Assembly: GCA_028456385.1 (NCBI GenBank)
Contig: JALNQF010000020.1
Span: forward strand, 248,001-312,000
DNA length: 64,000 bases
Direction of reading: 5' to 3'
Source: Ophiosphaerella korrae
Taxonomy: Eukaryota > Ascomycota > Dothideomycetes > Pleosporales > Phaeosphaeriaceae
Shown piece after piece: positions 18,955 through 31,348 of the stretch. Both the position numbers and the translations under genes were made by a program. Below the pieces are notes generated by a model. That model searched no databases. It was not told the origin of the DNA and worked only from the letters and a program-made list of their open reading frames with translations. How positions within the stretch are numbered: position 1 is the stretch's first letter; each line of letters starts with the position of its first letter.

Positions 18955-20888
18955 ATGGGCCCTCCACTTCGCCGCATCGTAGTATTTTGCGTGTCCACGG
19001 CCCTAATCTTCCTCGCCTTTCGCCAGCTTCGCCCTCGGGACGACTTCCCCGAGCCAACCCTCACATCCTCGCTCACTATCGAGAACCCAATAAAATGGAA
19101 AGACCTTCCCTTACGACACCCGGTCTCTTCAATGATCCCTCTACCCAAAGGCGATCCCGTCTCTATACCGAAAATACAACATGTCTTTGGGGCGGAGACT
19201 ACACATAACAAGGAGCAGAGATTGCAGCGGCAGGCCGCTGTTAAAGAGGCATTCTTGCACACCTGGAAAGGATACAAGAAACATGCATGGCTTCAGGACG
19301 AACTTACGCCTGTGTCTGGAGGTTATAAGAACACCTTTGGCCAACGGGCTGCCACATTAGTCGATACCCTGGATACCCTCATCATCATGGGGCTCGACGG
19401 CGAGTTCGAGGAAGCAGTAAAAGCAGTTAAGAAGATAGACTTCACAACCTCCGCCGTAGCACGCTTAAACGTCTTCGAAACAACCATCCGCTACTTAGGC
19501 GGACTGCTCAGCGCATACGACCTAAGCAACGGCAAACATCGCTCCCTCCTCAACCAAGCCCGAGACCTAGGCGACATGTTATACTCGGCCTTCGACACGC
19601 CCAACCGCATGCCCATCTCGCGCTGGGACTGGGAGAAGTGCGTGCCTTGCTCCTCCTCCATCCCCTAACTAACCACTCCCCAGCGGCTTCCTCAACGGCT
19701 ACCAACAAGCCGACGGGCACTCGATCAGCGCCGAACTCGGCTCCCTAACCCTCGAGTTCACCCGCCTCTCGCAGCTCACCCACGACCCCAAATACTTCGA
19801 CGCCGTTCAACGCATCACCAATCTGCTTGCCGCCCACCAAAACCGCACCAACCTCCCCGGCCTCTTCCCCGTGCACGTCAGCCCTGCCCGCGAGGAGTTC
19901 GACGGCGAGACCTTCACCTTTGGTGGCATGAGCGACTCGCTCTACGAGTACTTTCCCAAGCAACATCTGCTGCTCGGCGGCCTGACGAGCCAGTACCGGC
20001 AGCTGTACGAGGCCGCCATCGAGCCCGCCAAACGCCACCTGTTTTTCCGCCCCATGATCCCGCAGAACCAGGACATCCTGATCTCCGGCACGGTGCGCAC
20101 CTCGTCGCTAGGCACCATAACCCTCGACCCAGAAGGCCAACACTTGTCCTGTTTCTCCGGCGGCATGGTCGCGCTGGGCGCCCGCATCTTCAATCGCTCG
20201 GCTGATCTGGGCGTTGCGCGCCGCCTGGTGGACGGGTGCGTGTGGGCGTATGATGCGATGCCCACGGGCATCATGCCAGAGACTTTTACCGCCATACCGT
20301 GCGGCGACCACGACCACGACTGCACGTGGAGCACGGATCGGTGGCACGACGTCGTGCGCGCCGCGGGCAAGGGTGCGTATCCGGAGGGCGCAGACGTGCG
20401 CGACATGATCAAGGCCGACGGCCTGCAGCCGGGGTTCGCGAGCATCGGCGACCCGCGGTTTTTGCTGCGGTATGTTATTATTTTTCCCTTGCGTGGTTTT
20501 CGTGGCTGATTCGCGCTTAGGCCTGAGGCGATTGAGTCTGTGTTCCTTCTGTATCGCGTCACGGGCGATCCGGCGCTGCAGGACGCGGCGTGGCGCATGT
20601 TTGAGGCGATTGGCAAGGCGACGCTGGCGGAGTATGCGTACTCTGCGATTGCGGATGTCACGGTTCAGGAGGGCAAGGAGACTGAGAAGCTGGATCAGTG
20701 CGAGAGCTTTTGGATGGCGGAGACGCTGAAGTATTTCTATTTGATATTTAGCCCGCCGGATCTCGTCAGTCTGGACGAATACGTGTTGTAAGTGCGCCCC
20801 TGAGATGAGTATAGGATGAATGCTAATCAGCAGCAGTAATACCGAAGCCCATCCCCTGCGCAGGCCGCAGTCAAAAGTAGTGTCTTAA
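18955..20888 (+). CDS. Mannosyl-oligosaccharide alpha-1,2-mannosidase (GH47)
   Basis: Four exons, 18955-19637, 19684-20469, 20521-20787 and 20837-20888, give 595 residues. Introns start GTGCGT, GTATGT and GTAAGT. The N-terminus has a single hydrophobic anchor (RRIVVFCVSTALIFLAF), making a type II ER/Golgi membrane protein. GH47 motifs in order are SGGYKNTFGQRAATLVDTLD, FETTIRYLGG, NGYQQADGHSI, FGGMSDSLYEYFPKQ, CFSGGM, PEAIES and FNTEAHP, the last including the calcium-binding threonine. The enzyme trims mannose from N-glycans; in fungi such proteins act in glycan maturation or ER-associated degradation. ATG 18955 is the first in frame. The stop is 65 bp from that of the convergent MEF2 gene. 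Exon 2 uses mostly C-ending codons, exon 3 mostly G/T-ending ones. Confidence 0.95.
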
Positions 20889-20953
20889 TACCCACACATC
20901 ATTCTTCTAATACATAGACAATAAAATACACATACAACCCTCCACACCGCCCC

Positions 20954-23723
20954 TCAAAACTCCCGCATCGCATCCAAAACCTCCTTCTGCCGCTGCGCCC
21001 CCATTTTCTCGAACCCATCCACCACCATCACAAACGTGCCGCGCCCCCCCGTTAACGCCCGCAAATGATTCAAGTACCCCACCATCTCCTTCAACGGCAC
21101 ACGCGCCACAATCTGCCGCTGTCGATCCGCCAGTCCAGCGCCCACGTCACCCGTCCCCGTAGCAAACGGGTCCGGTGGCGCATATATGCGCTGCGGATCA
21201 ATGCGCACGTCGGCCGGTGCTGTGGCGTCCGTGCCGTCGAGCGACAAGACCTGGCCGCCGCGCGCGGACGATAGATCTTGCACAACGGCGCCGAGCGATG
21301 CCTCGGTCACAAAGACAGTGACGCGCATGACGGGCTCGAGGAGTGCGGGGGGCGCCGCCGAGCATGCTTCGCGGAGGCTGTGGGCGGTGGAAGCGCGGGT
21401 CGCCATGGATAGAGCTGTAGGCGACGTTTCGGGGAGTAGGTCGGATAGCGCGTCGAGGTGGACGGAAATGCGTGTGTTGGCGACGGGGAAGCCATTGAAG
21501 GGGCCGCGGGCGACAGCGGCGGACGCGCCGGCTTGGATGGAGTGAAGGATGCCAGGGAGCGAGAGGTGTGGTGGGATATGGTTTTTGTGGCTGGCGGAGT
21601 CGTGGCGGGAGAGGAGGGGGTGGGCAATGTGGAGTGTGTTGTTGTCCGGTAGGGCGTATGCTGATTCGAACGGGGTAGCGTTGAGGACAAGCGGGTCTTG
21701 GGCGCTGGGGATGGCGTTGTCATCGATGGGCTCGACGGACATGGTGATTCGCGCTTTGGCGAGCTTTCCTGCGATGGGTTTCTCCAGCTCGTGTGTATGT
21801 GGAGATGTGCCGGTGCCAATCACCTCGCGGTAGCCGATCTCGATTTTGCCAATCCGTGCTTTGGCCTTGAAGTCGTTCAGAAGCCTGTCACACGCAATTT
21901 CGAGGTGGAGGTCGCCCATTCCTGCGAGATGGGTTTGTCCTGATTCTTCATCAATGGAGAGATGCAGACTCGGGTCTTCCCGAAGCAAGATTCCCAGGCT
22001 CTCCTGGACATGTTTTTGTTCGCTGAGGCTGTGCGGCTCGATGCTAGTGAAGAAGACGGGGGGTGGGACATTGATGGGTCGTAGTTGAAGCGTATTCAGT
22101 CCACTACAAGGAGCTCCACGCATCTGTAGGCCTCGGTATACGATGAGTGTGTCGCCTGTTCGTGCATGCTTGAGGCCTGTAATGACGCCTATCTGGCCTG
22201 CTGCGATGCTATCAACTTCAACAGCATCGTTTGCATACATTTTGAGCAGGCGTGGTGCCCGTTCTGCGAGACCTAGATTAGTATTGTAAAGTGTTGAGCC
22301 ACGGTCGATGGAGCCAGAGTAGACGCGGACGTATACTAAGACACCACGTTTAGCGTCATTTACAACTTTGAAGGCAAGGGCACAAGCTGTCAGGTTTTTC
22401 GCTTCTGTGATTGCCAAGGCCTGACTACCCATCAGTCGCTTCTTCGGTGCCGACTTCGTGGTCTTGGTGGCTGCCCCTGAGCTCAGAAGCGCAGAGAGTG
22501 TACTGCTCTGGTTCGCAACACTAATCTCAGGATCTGGTCGTTCGGCAGGCGAAGGAAACAGATCGACTACCGCATCTAAGAGTGGCTGAACGCCAATATT
22601 GCGGAAACTAGCGCCTGAAAAGACTGGAATGACGACTTGAGGTGTTTGCAATACCACGCGGCGGAGTGACTGAATTATTTGAACCCCAGATATAGCGAGG
22701 TGGTCTTCGTCTGACTCGAGAAAGTTTTCCACCATCACATCATCGTGTTCGCTGAGTAGTTCGACCAGTGACACCCTGGCCTTCTTGATTTCCGTGGCGA
22801 AGGTCTCATCCATCTCTTTCAACTGGTCAAGGCTGAAGGCTTGGATATCTCTTCCATCACCCCCAGCCTGCCATAGCATACCACGAAGGTTCACTACGTC
22901 GCCAACGCCACCAAAGTCTCCGTTTCCGCCCCGCCACCATGGGATTTGGCAGACAGCAGGCCAGCCATGCAATCTTACGCCGATCTCTTTGACCGTGCGC
23001 GAGAAGGCAGCGCCGGCACGATCTAATTTATTGACGAAGATAATTCTCGGAATTTGGTAGTTTCCAGCTTGGGTCCACACTTTCTCAGTCTGGGCCTCAA
23101 CACCAGCCACGCCATCCAGGATGCAGACTGCGCCATCAAGAACTCGAAGAGAACGCAGTACCTCGAAAGTGAAGTCTGCGTGGCCGGGAGTATCGATGAG
23201 ATTGATATTGTGGGAGATTGAAGACCGAAGAGTGGTGTCAAATGAGACAGGGAGCTGGGGTGATTGAACTGTTGCTTTAGAATTAGGGGGTAATGGAGGC
23301 CAATGGAATGTAATGGCAGCAGATTGGATGGTAATCCCACGAGCTCGTTCAGCTGGCAGGAAGTCGGTCACAGTAGAGCCTTCGTCTACGTCTGTGCGGG
23401 GTTAGGATGATGTTTGATGTCATGTGATGTCGTCTGATGCAGATTGGGAAGGCTCGACGTACCTCCAATTCGCCTGGTGTAGCCACTGTAATAGAGCATG
23501 CGCTCCGTGGTCGTTGTCTTGCCCTGCCGGTGATGAGCACGTTGACTTTTTCATGTTCCGCCTGGCCACTTACTGCATCAATATGGGCGATGATGCCAAT
23601 ATTGCGGGTGGCTTTTGATAGTGCATCGGCATGGGGCTGTGCTTGTGTGGACAACAGCCTGGGTGGCATCTTCACATTGTGCCGAACGAGGCGACGAGCA
23701 CACCACACCCATCCGATCCGCAT
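20954..23723 (-). CDS. MEF2: Mitochondrial elongation factor G 2 / ribosome-releasing factor 2
   Basis: Three exons, 23723-23574, 23523-23463 and 23391-20954, give 882 residues. The first intron splits the G1 motif: exon 1 ends AHIDA and exon 2 begins GKTTTTERM. Later GTPase motifs are [29 protein letters not shown] and SGAS. EF-G domains II-V follow, with [12 protein letters not shown] and GYREVIG. The N-terminus is basic with [15 protein letters not shown], fitting a mitochondrial targeting signal. MEF2 works with recycling factor to split mitochondrial ribosomes after termination; assignment to MEF2 rather than MEF1 rests on overall sequence pattern and a low-complexity insert (SAPKKR) near the middle. 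It diverges from VPS17 and converges with GH47. Confidence 0.92.
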
Positions 23724-23969
23724 TCCCGTGACAGCGCAAACGCGATTGAGAGAGGGTGAGAGAAAGCACTCGGCACGTGATGACGAAAATGACGGCTGTC
23801 AACTGGATGGCGCCTTTCCCAATGCTGACAAGTGGCACCCGCCAAGGCATCAATCGATATGACCAGTTGACCATGGCCTGAGCTTGGTTGGAAGAAGCTA
23901 CTGTAGGTAATGTAGAGAAGTACCAGCAGCAACCCTACCCGTCTCTGTCCCTCTGCTTGCGTGACTGCT
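23724..23969. promoter_or_regulatory. Shared divergent promoter region, MEF2 / VPS17
   Basis: Only 246 bp separate the two start codons, so both promoters must overlap here. I see no clear TATA box. Confidence 0.6.
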
Positions 23970-25839
23970 ATGGATTATTCTGCTCACGACTCGGATCTGC
24001 CTGGCGGTGGGGATCCCTGGGCTTCCTCGCCGCAGCACAATCGGCAGTCGTTTGGCCAGCCTCCAACCAGTGACATCCCCTCCTCTCCGCTGCCTCCGCA
24101 AGCTTCGCCATACGGCCAGGACTCACAACAATATGGCTACATGGGCGATCAGGACGCACACAGCCGACCGAGCACCGCCCCCGAAAATGGCGAACATGCA
24201 CAGCAATCGCAAGCAGCTGGCCAAGATGCGCCCCAGTCGCAGCAACAGCCACAACCACAAGGACAGCAACAAGCTCCTGCTCCCGGCCATCAGCCTCAGA
24301 GGTACCATGGAACACGGCCACAGAGGCAGCAACAGCATTACAGGCTTCAGGCCAAGGTCACTGGTCTTGAGCGAAACGGCAAAAAGGACCCCGTGCTAAG
24401 GTTTGATGTTTATGTATGTCATGATTCAACGGCGCAGAGAGCTTGATCTGGTGCTAATTTTGCCTGCAGACCAACCTTCCTAAATTTCGAACCACCCAAT
24501 TCCGCGATGTCCGCCGGTTACACTCCGAATTTGTCAAGTTGGGCGAGCATCTTATCTCAGCATGTCCCGAGGCGATCGTACCTGCAGTACCGCCTGCGAC
24601 CACCTCGGCAGGTGCTGGCACCGACGAAGATGAAGTGCGCCTCAAAGCCTCACTGCAGCGATGGCTCAACATTGTGTGCAGCAACGAAATCTTGATCCGG
24701 GACGAGGAAATGGTCTTCTTCGTGGAAAGCGACTTTGGCTACAGCCCCGTGGTGCGCAGGAAACAGCCAGCCACGGGTGTGAGGCGCAAGGTCATCAAAC
24801 AGTTTGCGCCACCACCAGATGATACTCCAGAACTTGCTGCAGCTCGCCCGGTCGTGAAGGCCTTTTATCTTGGCACCATGGAAGCGGAGCAGAAGCTTGA
24901 CAAGGTCGTGAAGCAGCGGAGAAGTGAGTGACTTTCATGGTTATTCAAGCGCAAAGCTAATCTACCATAGATCTTGGTGTGGCCGAATCAGATCTTGGAG
25001 CTAAATTTGCTGCCCTACACGCGCAAGAGACGCACACTGGTCTTTCCCATGCATACAAAAAACTCGGAAAGGTCATCCAGGCAACGGGTGATTACCACGC
25101 TGCTCAAGGAACAGCCGAGGCCACTACACTCGGCGACCCTCTGCAGTATCACAGCAGCGATGCTTTCATTGCAAAGGAAACTCTTACTAACCGCCACATC
25201 TTACTGCGCGAGCTACTACAAGCACAATCCCAGACCAAGGCAAAAGTTTCAGCAGCTGATCGACTAAAAGCCGGTCACAGTGTCAAGCGCGACAAGGTCG
25301 ATGAAGCCATTACAGCTTTAGAAGAGGCTCGGACCCACGAGCAGTATCTCACAACGAAAGCTCAGCGAGTCACTGCGAACCTTTTGCAAGAGCAAAGACG
25401 GTGGTTTGGAAGGACGGCCCACGACATGAAGCAAGCTGTCCGAGAATACGTTATCCGCGAGATCGAAGCGGAGCGCCGCACGCTTGCAACTCTCGAGTCT
25501 GTCCGGCCTGATATTCGCGCCATTGACAACAGTGGTGGGCTTTCGCGACTAGGGCGAGAAGCACACCCAGCACAACGACGTGCCTCGCTCGCAAGCTCTC
25601 AGGGCCCCAAAGGGGACGCATGGTCTGGCGTTCAGCGAAGGCCAGGAGATGGTTTGAATCGCAGCCTCAGCGGTAGCCTTGCAGGGCCATTGGTTGAAGA
25701 AGATGAGGGAGAGGAGGAGACGATCCACGGAAGGAAACGGGCTCCTAGCAAGACAGAAAGCCAGAAAGGTATCGAAGAAGACGAAGATCGCATCGATGCA
25801 AGGAATGCCGCAAGTCGGCTGGCTACTACGACCTTCTAG
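23970..25839 (+). CDS. VPS17: Retromer subunit Vps17 (PX-BAR sorting nexin)
   Basis: Three exons, 23970-24413, 24470-24923 and 24971-25839, give 588 residues; introns begin GTATGT and GTGAGT. The first 110 residues are disordered and rich in Gln, Pro and Ser. The PX-like domain runs from about 118 (HYRLQAKVTGLERNGKKDP) through FRTTQFRDVRRLHSEF. A BAR-type helical region covers about 290-500 (KLGKVIQATGDYH, LLQEQRRWFGRTAHDMKQAV). The C-tail is acidic and Ser-rich. Vps17 pairs with Vps5 to tubulate endosomes in retrograde transport to the Golgi. The chosen start is the first ATG in frame; a preceding GTG is not needed. Confidence 0.9.
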
Positions 25840-28027
25840 GAGCAACCCCGGCTAAAACAGAGCTGAACCACACTCCATGTTGTATACTCTCTCCGAAACA
25901 GCCTACTCAAGCTTCAGGGCAACAGTGTGAAGGGAGAGTATTGTTATATAGTTAGCAAAACCCTGCAATAGCTACTTATTGGACGTTCATCCGTAGTGCA
26001 GTTGTCTTCTCTGCAACTGCCATGTGAAATGTGCATTATGCGTTGTATGCAGGAACTCGGTTAAAATGTAGGTACCACATCTGCACAGCGGAGCTACGTG
26101 GTGGCGCTTGCCTCACAACGTTTGCCATAACGTTCATTTACTAATATATGCCTCATTGTCGCGTTGAAACAACCAGCCTGACACCATCATTGACAGCGAA
26201 GAAATCTTATACAACGGGGCAATAAAGTAGACGCAACCATGGCTGATGAGTGTTAACGCGTCACATACGTATGGCAGACGCGTCCACAGGCGCGACCTCG
26301 CCACATGAAGAACAAGTACTTGGGGCCGCTACGTTGCGGTTAACCTCCAAGGCTGAACCTGGGCCAGCTGCACGCACGGCAGTGGAAGAGACTAGATCGG
26401 TAGACATCGAGACTTCTTGGTGGCAACTGGCTGGGATCCACCTGATGGGGCATCATTTGACCAGAAAGCCTTGATTGCCAGCCAGGACAGCAATATACGA
26501 GAGCGTGGCAGCGATAAAAAAAGGTGGAGCATACGGGGGTCGGATATTGCGTCAAGTTTTACAGCTCGCCGTCGTTCAGGCGCACTTCGGAGACGGATGC
26601 GTGCGGCGTCCAGTAGCTTACTAGACAGCTGTTTGACAGCTTCTAGAACTTGCGCCATAGGTTACATACATCCATTCTTCCACCACCGCTGCTAGGGGCG
26701 AAGGTGCATGCTGCAGCGACCAGCTGAACCGCGCCTCATTTCAACATGCAGCTCGTCCATCTCCCCAAAATCCATCTTGGCAATATGCGATGCTTGACGA
26801 TATCCTCGACTTGCGATAATGCATCCTACTCTTTATCAATCAAGTCGGCAGTCGAAATTGCTGGGACGGGCGTTTGGATCCCAAGAGCCGATCCCCCGCA
26901 AAATTCCACGTCAACGTCGGACCGGAAACCCCTCGTTGTATGTGCAGCGGGAGGCTAGGCAGGGGTTCACTCTATTCATCTGACTTTCTAGTCTACACCA
27001 AACCCGTTTTTCTAGCGAGAGAGCAACCTGCAGAATCGTCCGCGGGCCTGCTGACACAACTGCATCCGCTTCCGTGTGCCGCTAGTCGCCGGGGTTGACA
27101 AATGGTGCCAATTCGCCTGGTAAGACGATATCCAGTCTTCAAGCAGCTACCAGGGAAGGAGAACCCACTTAGCCCTAGCGAAGGATTGACCTCGGGGTAT
27201 TGCCAAGCTGTGGAGTTTGAGGAAGAGACAACTTCGCGAATATGAGCCCAACATTATGGTTCAGCCTGCACCATGCAGGAGATGCGCTACAGGAGAATGC
27301 GTTAAGACGCACTGCGGTACCAGTATATCGAGGTCACCATGAAGACCCCAGCTGGATCCGACTGAGAAGGCCAGCATGACAGAAGCACCATGGTGTGGAT
27401 CATAAGCAGACGCACCATCTAGAAGCAGGTGAGCAGCCACACCTTTCCGGTCATCCTGGCAGTAAGCGAACCTTGAAGCCATTTTAGGCTCCGTGCGGGC
27501 CTGTTTGCCGGGTAAAATGCAGTGGCTTTCTCAACTGGACCAAGCAGAAGTTGTCTCTCGTCAATCTCTACGAATCAATAGATAGGCCGGGGCAAACGCA
27601 CATGGCCCTTTGCCTCGATTGGCGAGGTTGAAACCACCAACAGCGGTGCCTCCCACGTTATGGCCGCTAATGGCCGGGGTGCCATAATGCGAGCATGCCC
27701 TGCGGTCAAGCCCTGGGCGGAAACGATCTGACGGCGCAGCCACTCGTATTCCATCTTCAAAGACCTCGGAACCATATAGCGTGTGTGTCTCTTAATCTGG
27801 TACTGCCCAAGTCTGTTACCAGCACGCTCTGCTACCTTCACACTACTTGCCCCTCCAAACGTTTCAAAATCCAATACCAATAGCTGCCTTTGTCTGTTGC
27901 TGTGATTCTTCAGACGTTCTGTAAATACAGCCCCGCATTCCTACCCCGGTCTCATTTCCCTACGGCTTTAATCGACGGGTACAACGTGAGGAATTTGGGA
28001 GAGTGTGTCGAGTCGACGGACGACATC
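25840..28027. other. Intergenic, 2.2 kb, no recognised gene
   Basis: The largest frames (minus 26392-26658, 88 residues; minus 27575-27880, 101 residues; plus 26746-26958) have no recognisable domain, no signal peptide and no splice-supported joins. The stretch may hold remnants. The first part should include the VPS17 3' UTR. Confidence 0.45.
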
Positions 28028-30253
28028 ATGCGGAAGGCATCTAAACTCTTCAAAAAGGCACTGTCCCCAACGGCAGATTCGGCTCCACCAAAAGGTTTCA
28101 TCGAGAAAGTCCAGGCCGATCGGAAAATGTCTTTCACGTCGTCGACTGAAGGGGCGGGGATGGGCATGCTACCAGATTTCGACCCCCTCATAGTATCAGC
28201 CTTCGAGTTGTCAGAGCTGCTAAATGCGCAAGCAATCTCAAGCGTTGAGATTGTGGAACTATATCTCCACCAAATCGAACAGCATAATCGCCGAGGCCGT
28301 CAGTTACGGGCCTTGATTTCCGTCGCACCGAAACATCAATTGATGAAGATTGCAAAGAAACTTGATGAAGAGCGATTAAGAGGGAAAATAAGGGGACCGC
28401 TGCATGGGATCCCAATAGTTGTTAAAGACAATATCATGACAGATGAGAAGCTGGGTATGGATACGACTGTTGGTATGTGAATGTGGAATTAACATGATTT
28501 TGCGTTACTAATTATATACAAAGGTTCTTACGCTTTTGTCGGATGCAAACCGAAAAGAAATGCCACAATTATCGAAAGATTGATGCGCCGGGGCATGATC
28601 ATTATCGGCAAAGCTAACCTCACAGAGTTTTGTGGCCTCAAGAACCCCTCCATGCCCCCAGGCTGGTCAGCCGTCGGTGGCCAATGTCAGTCGCCATATG
28701 TGTCAAGACACATCGCAAAGCGAAAATTACATTGGGAACTCTCAGCTCCGGGAGGATCGTCGACCGGCTCTGCTGTAGCTGTAGCTTCAGGATTCAGTAC
28801 ACTTGCCATCGGCACCGACACGATAGGTTCACTCATTACACCTGCTAATCGCGCAGCCTTGTATGCGTTGAAGCCAACCGTTGGTCAAGTTCCAATGGAT
28901 GGCATATTCAATCTGAGTAAGACTTTCGATTCTGTAGGCGGGATGGTACGTATCGCAAATCTCGCTAAATACCCGTTTCTAACTTTGGTTCTAGGCCAAG
29001 TCAGCCAAAGATCTGGTAGCACTCATGGACGCTATGATGGTTCCAAGTAACAGAGAGAGTGACGAGGTAGCACCGCACAGAGCTTTCAAGATCAAGTCAA
29101 ATTTTGGTACCCTCAGGATTGGGTTCGTGGAGCCTACCATTTGGAAAACGTGGCGTAAAAGCGGGAGGATAAATGCTGACGCCGAGAGATTCATGGTGAG
29201 TCGTCCTGGGGAATGGTTCGATATGCACATCTGAGTGGGAGTTCAGAACGTGTCATGGTGCAGGGGTCTGCGTTGGGCTGAGTGCACATTGCTGACTTGG
29301 TCATAGCTCCAGAAATACGACATGGTAGTACAGAGTATGATCGAGATAGGGGTGGACATTGTGTACCCGGTAGAGCTCCCTACCCAAGCCAGTCTTACGA
29401 TTGACGGACACAACTGCTTCGAGCCTGTTGTTTGTAAGTGTCAGCTTTGCCGATTCGGATACCACTCGCTTATGCTCTGTAGATTCGGAGTTCAAGGACT
29501 GTCTCAACGAGTTCATTCGTGACTTCAGGACTACAAAGGTGCACTCGCTGGCAGAGATCATCAACTTCAACCTCGAGCATCCTGAGCTTTGCCTTCCGCC
29601 AGGTACGCTATTCTCCTCTTTTCTTTGGCTTTGAATACTCACATCAATCAGCATCTCCTGACCAAAACGATCTTATGGCTGCCCTTCACAGTCCTACTAA
29701 ACGTGACGACATCAACGCTGCACGAGCACACCTTCAAACCGCTGGCGGTCCAGACGGTCTCGACTATCTCTTCACCACTCAACAACTCGACATTATCATT
29801 GCCCCTGGAGATGCCCCCCTCTCCTCTATTGCTGCTGCCGCCGGCTACCCCACCGCTGCCTGTCCCCTCTCCGCCCTAAAACTCAACGGCCAACCTTTCG
29901 GCCTCACCCTCGCATCACGCCCGCACACCGAACACACACTCCTCCACTTTCTCACCGCCTACGAAGCCATTTTCCCTCCGCGCGCCCTTCCCCTTCCTCT
30001 CTCTTCCGTGCCTCTACAAGACGCGAATCCAGAACCCCTACCCGACCAGCCTATCATTGACCTCATTCTGCACGAATGGGACACAAGAAGATTTAGCTGT
30101 TCGGCGGATGCATTGGCAGATTGGCTCAATGCGCGGTGGCGCAAGAGCGGGTACGAGTTGAGCGCAGAGACGGTATGTGAGGTCTTGCGGAGCAACGGAC
30201 GGATCGCATTCAGAGGGTTAGGCGACGATGCAGAAGGCGCATTTTCAAGATAA
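28028..30253 (+). CDS. Amidase-signature family protein
   Basis: Six exons (28028-28472, 28524-28945, 28995-29195, 29307-29433, 29483-29602, 29652-30253) splice in frame to 638 residues. Each intron starts GT and ends AG. The Ser-cisSer-Lys triad of the family is visible: Lys133 in PIVVKDN, cis-Ser227 in PGGSSTGSA and nucleophile Ser251 in TDTIGSLITPA. C-terminal sequence includes DIIIAPGDAP and AAGYPTAACPLS. Family members hydrolyse amides; the substrate cannot be told. The Ile in the TDTIGS motif is where many relatives have Gly or Asp. The last 90 residues, after PPRAL, are an extension. An alternative start is the ATG at 28127. The final exon changes from C-ending to G-ending codons near its 3' end. 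Confidence 0.85.
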
Positions 30254-30536
30254 ATCAGCACACATGCTGCATGTATATTAGCACGGCGTTCTTTTTGCCA
30301 CTTCCAGTCAGATTCAGAGTTTGGTTGGGGGTCTGCCACCATGATATCCACTTTCTTCCCTGACAATGACTCATACCCTTCAATTTTCATTTCCGCGTTC
30401 AAACCGGCACACTTAGACGACCATGTTTTCATTTTGACCCGCGCCCCCTGGCCCCCTCTGTGTACTTGGAGTGAAAATGAAATTTTGGGCATGTGTAGTG
30501 TGTTATTTTTGATTGAGCCATCCAATCACATGCGAA

Positions 30537-30608
30537 AGCTGCTTGGCGCAGCGGAAGCGCGCCGGGCTCATAACCCGGAGGACTCTGGATCGAAACCAGA
30601 AGCAGCTA
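30537..30608 (+). tRNA. Initiator tRNA-Met (CAT), no intron
   Basis: A 72-nt cloverleaf has acceptor arms AGCTGCT / AGCAGCT and discriminator A. The anticodon loop is CTCATAA on a stem with three G:C pairs (GGG / CCC). The T-arm loop begins with A instead of T (GGATCGAAACC), and the first pair is A1:T72. Together these are the marks of eukaryotic initiator rather than elongator tRNA-Met. A run of T follows one base after the end, serving as the RNA polymerase III terminator. Confidence 0.93.
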
Positions 30609-30610
30609 TG

Positions 30611-30630
30611 TTTTTTTTTTTTTTTTTTTT
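30611..30630 (+). terminator. RNA polymerase III poly-T terminator
   Basis: About twenty T residues follow the tRNA, longer than needed for termination. Confidence 0.8.
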
Positions 30631-31348
30631 TGCAACTTTCTTTTTGACATTTTGGTTCAGGGTGGAAGGAACGCATGGTAGGTGCAGCCAACACGCCGCG
30701 CTTATGTTATGATTATAGGATCAGTGTGAGTATGAAATATTGAGGCTGGGACTCTAAGTATCGCACGCTTGGTATGTAAAGGTATATTTTTGGTCTTTCC
30801 ATATGTTCAAGCATATGGCTATTAGTGGTGATGATCTCTGCAGAGTACTACTTAGCGAATACTAGTTCCTCCAGAAGGGGATTCAGGATGGGTTGGGGGT
30901 TAGCGAGGCGGGTGTAACGATGGATGCGTATTCCGGGAATTTCGGGGTTATATTTCAGGGGAGGATCTAATGCTATTGAACCTTGGAGATTAGTTGTCGT
31001 GTGCTCCGCTTATCTTCGTATTTGGCTTCAGCTAGGCATGTATCATTAGATTCACATGTTGCACACGAAAAGTTAGCGCCATTCACTGTGTGATGGTCTA
31101 TAAGTATAACACGCATACCAATTGTTTCGTTTGGCGAGCGTCAGTGGGTTTGATTGGTGCGTGCTACCTTGGTATACGCGAGAACGCCAAAATATTCGGG
31201 ACTTGCCTCATTTGCCTGAAAGAAGGCAATTGCTTGGTGTTGTCAGGGCCCTGTGGCTTGTCGTGAAAAAGGTGCCCGCCCAGCTGCGCTCAGCTTTGCT
31301 GTACTTTCAGTTGACACCATTATCTATCATCAGAAAACCCATATTAAA
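30631..31348. other. Intergenic, no recognised gene
   Basis: Short open frames only. Confidence 0.4.

Noticed and set aside
19942..20661. 239-codon minus-strand ORF opposite GH47
   Set aside because: Antisense shadow of a GC-rich conserved exon; no features of its own.
28680..28750. Possible extra intron in the amidase between AVGGQ and APGGSS
   Set aside because: A GT and CAG are present, but the unspliced sequence is open and related amidases carry sequence there (QSPYV), so no intron is needed.
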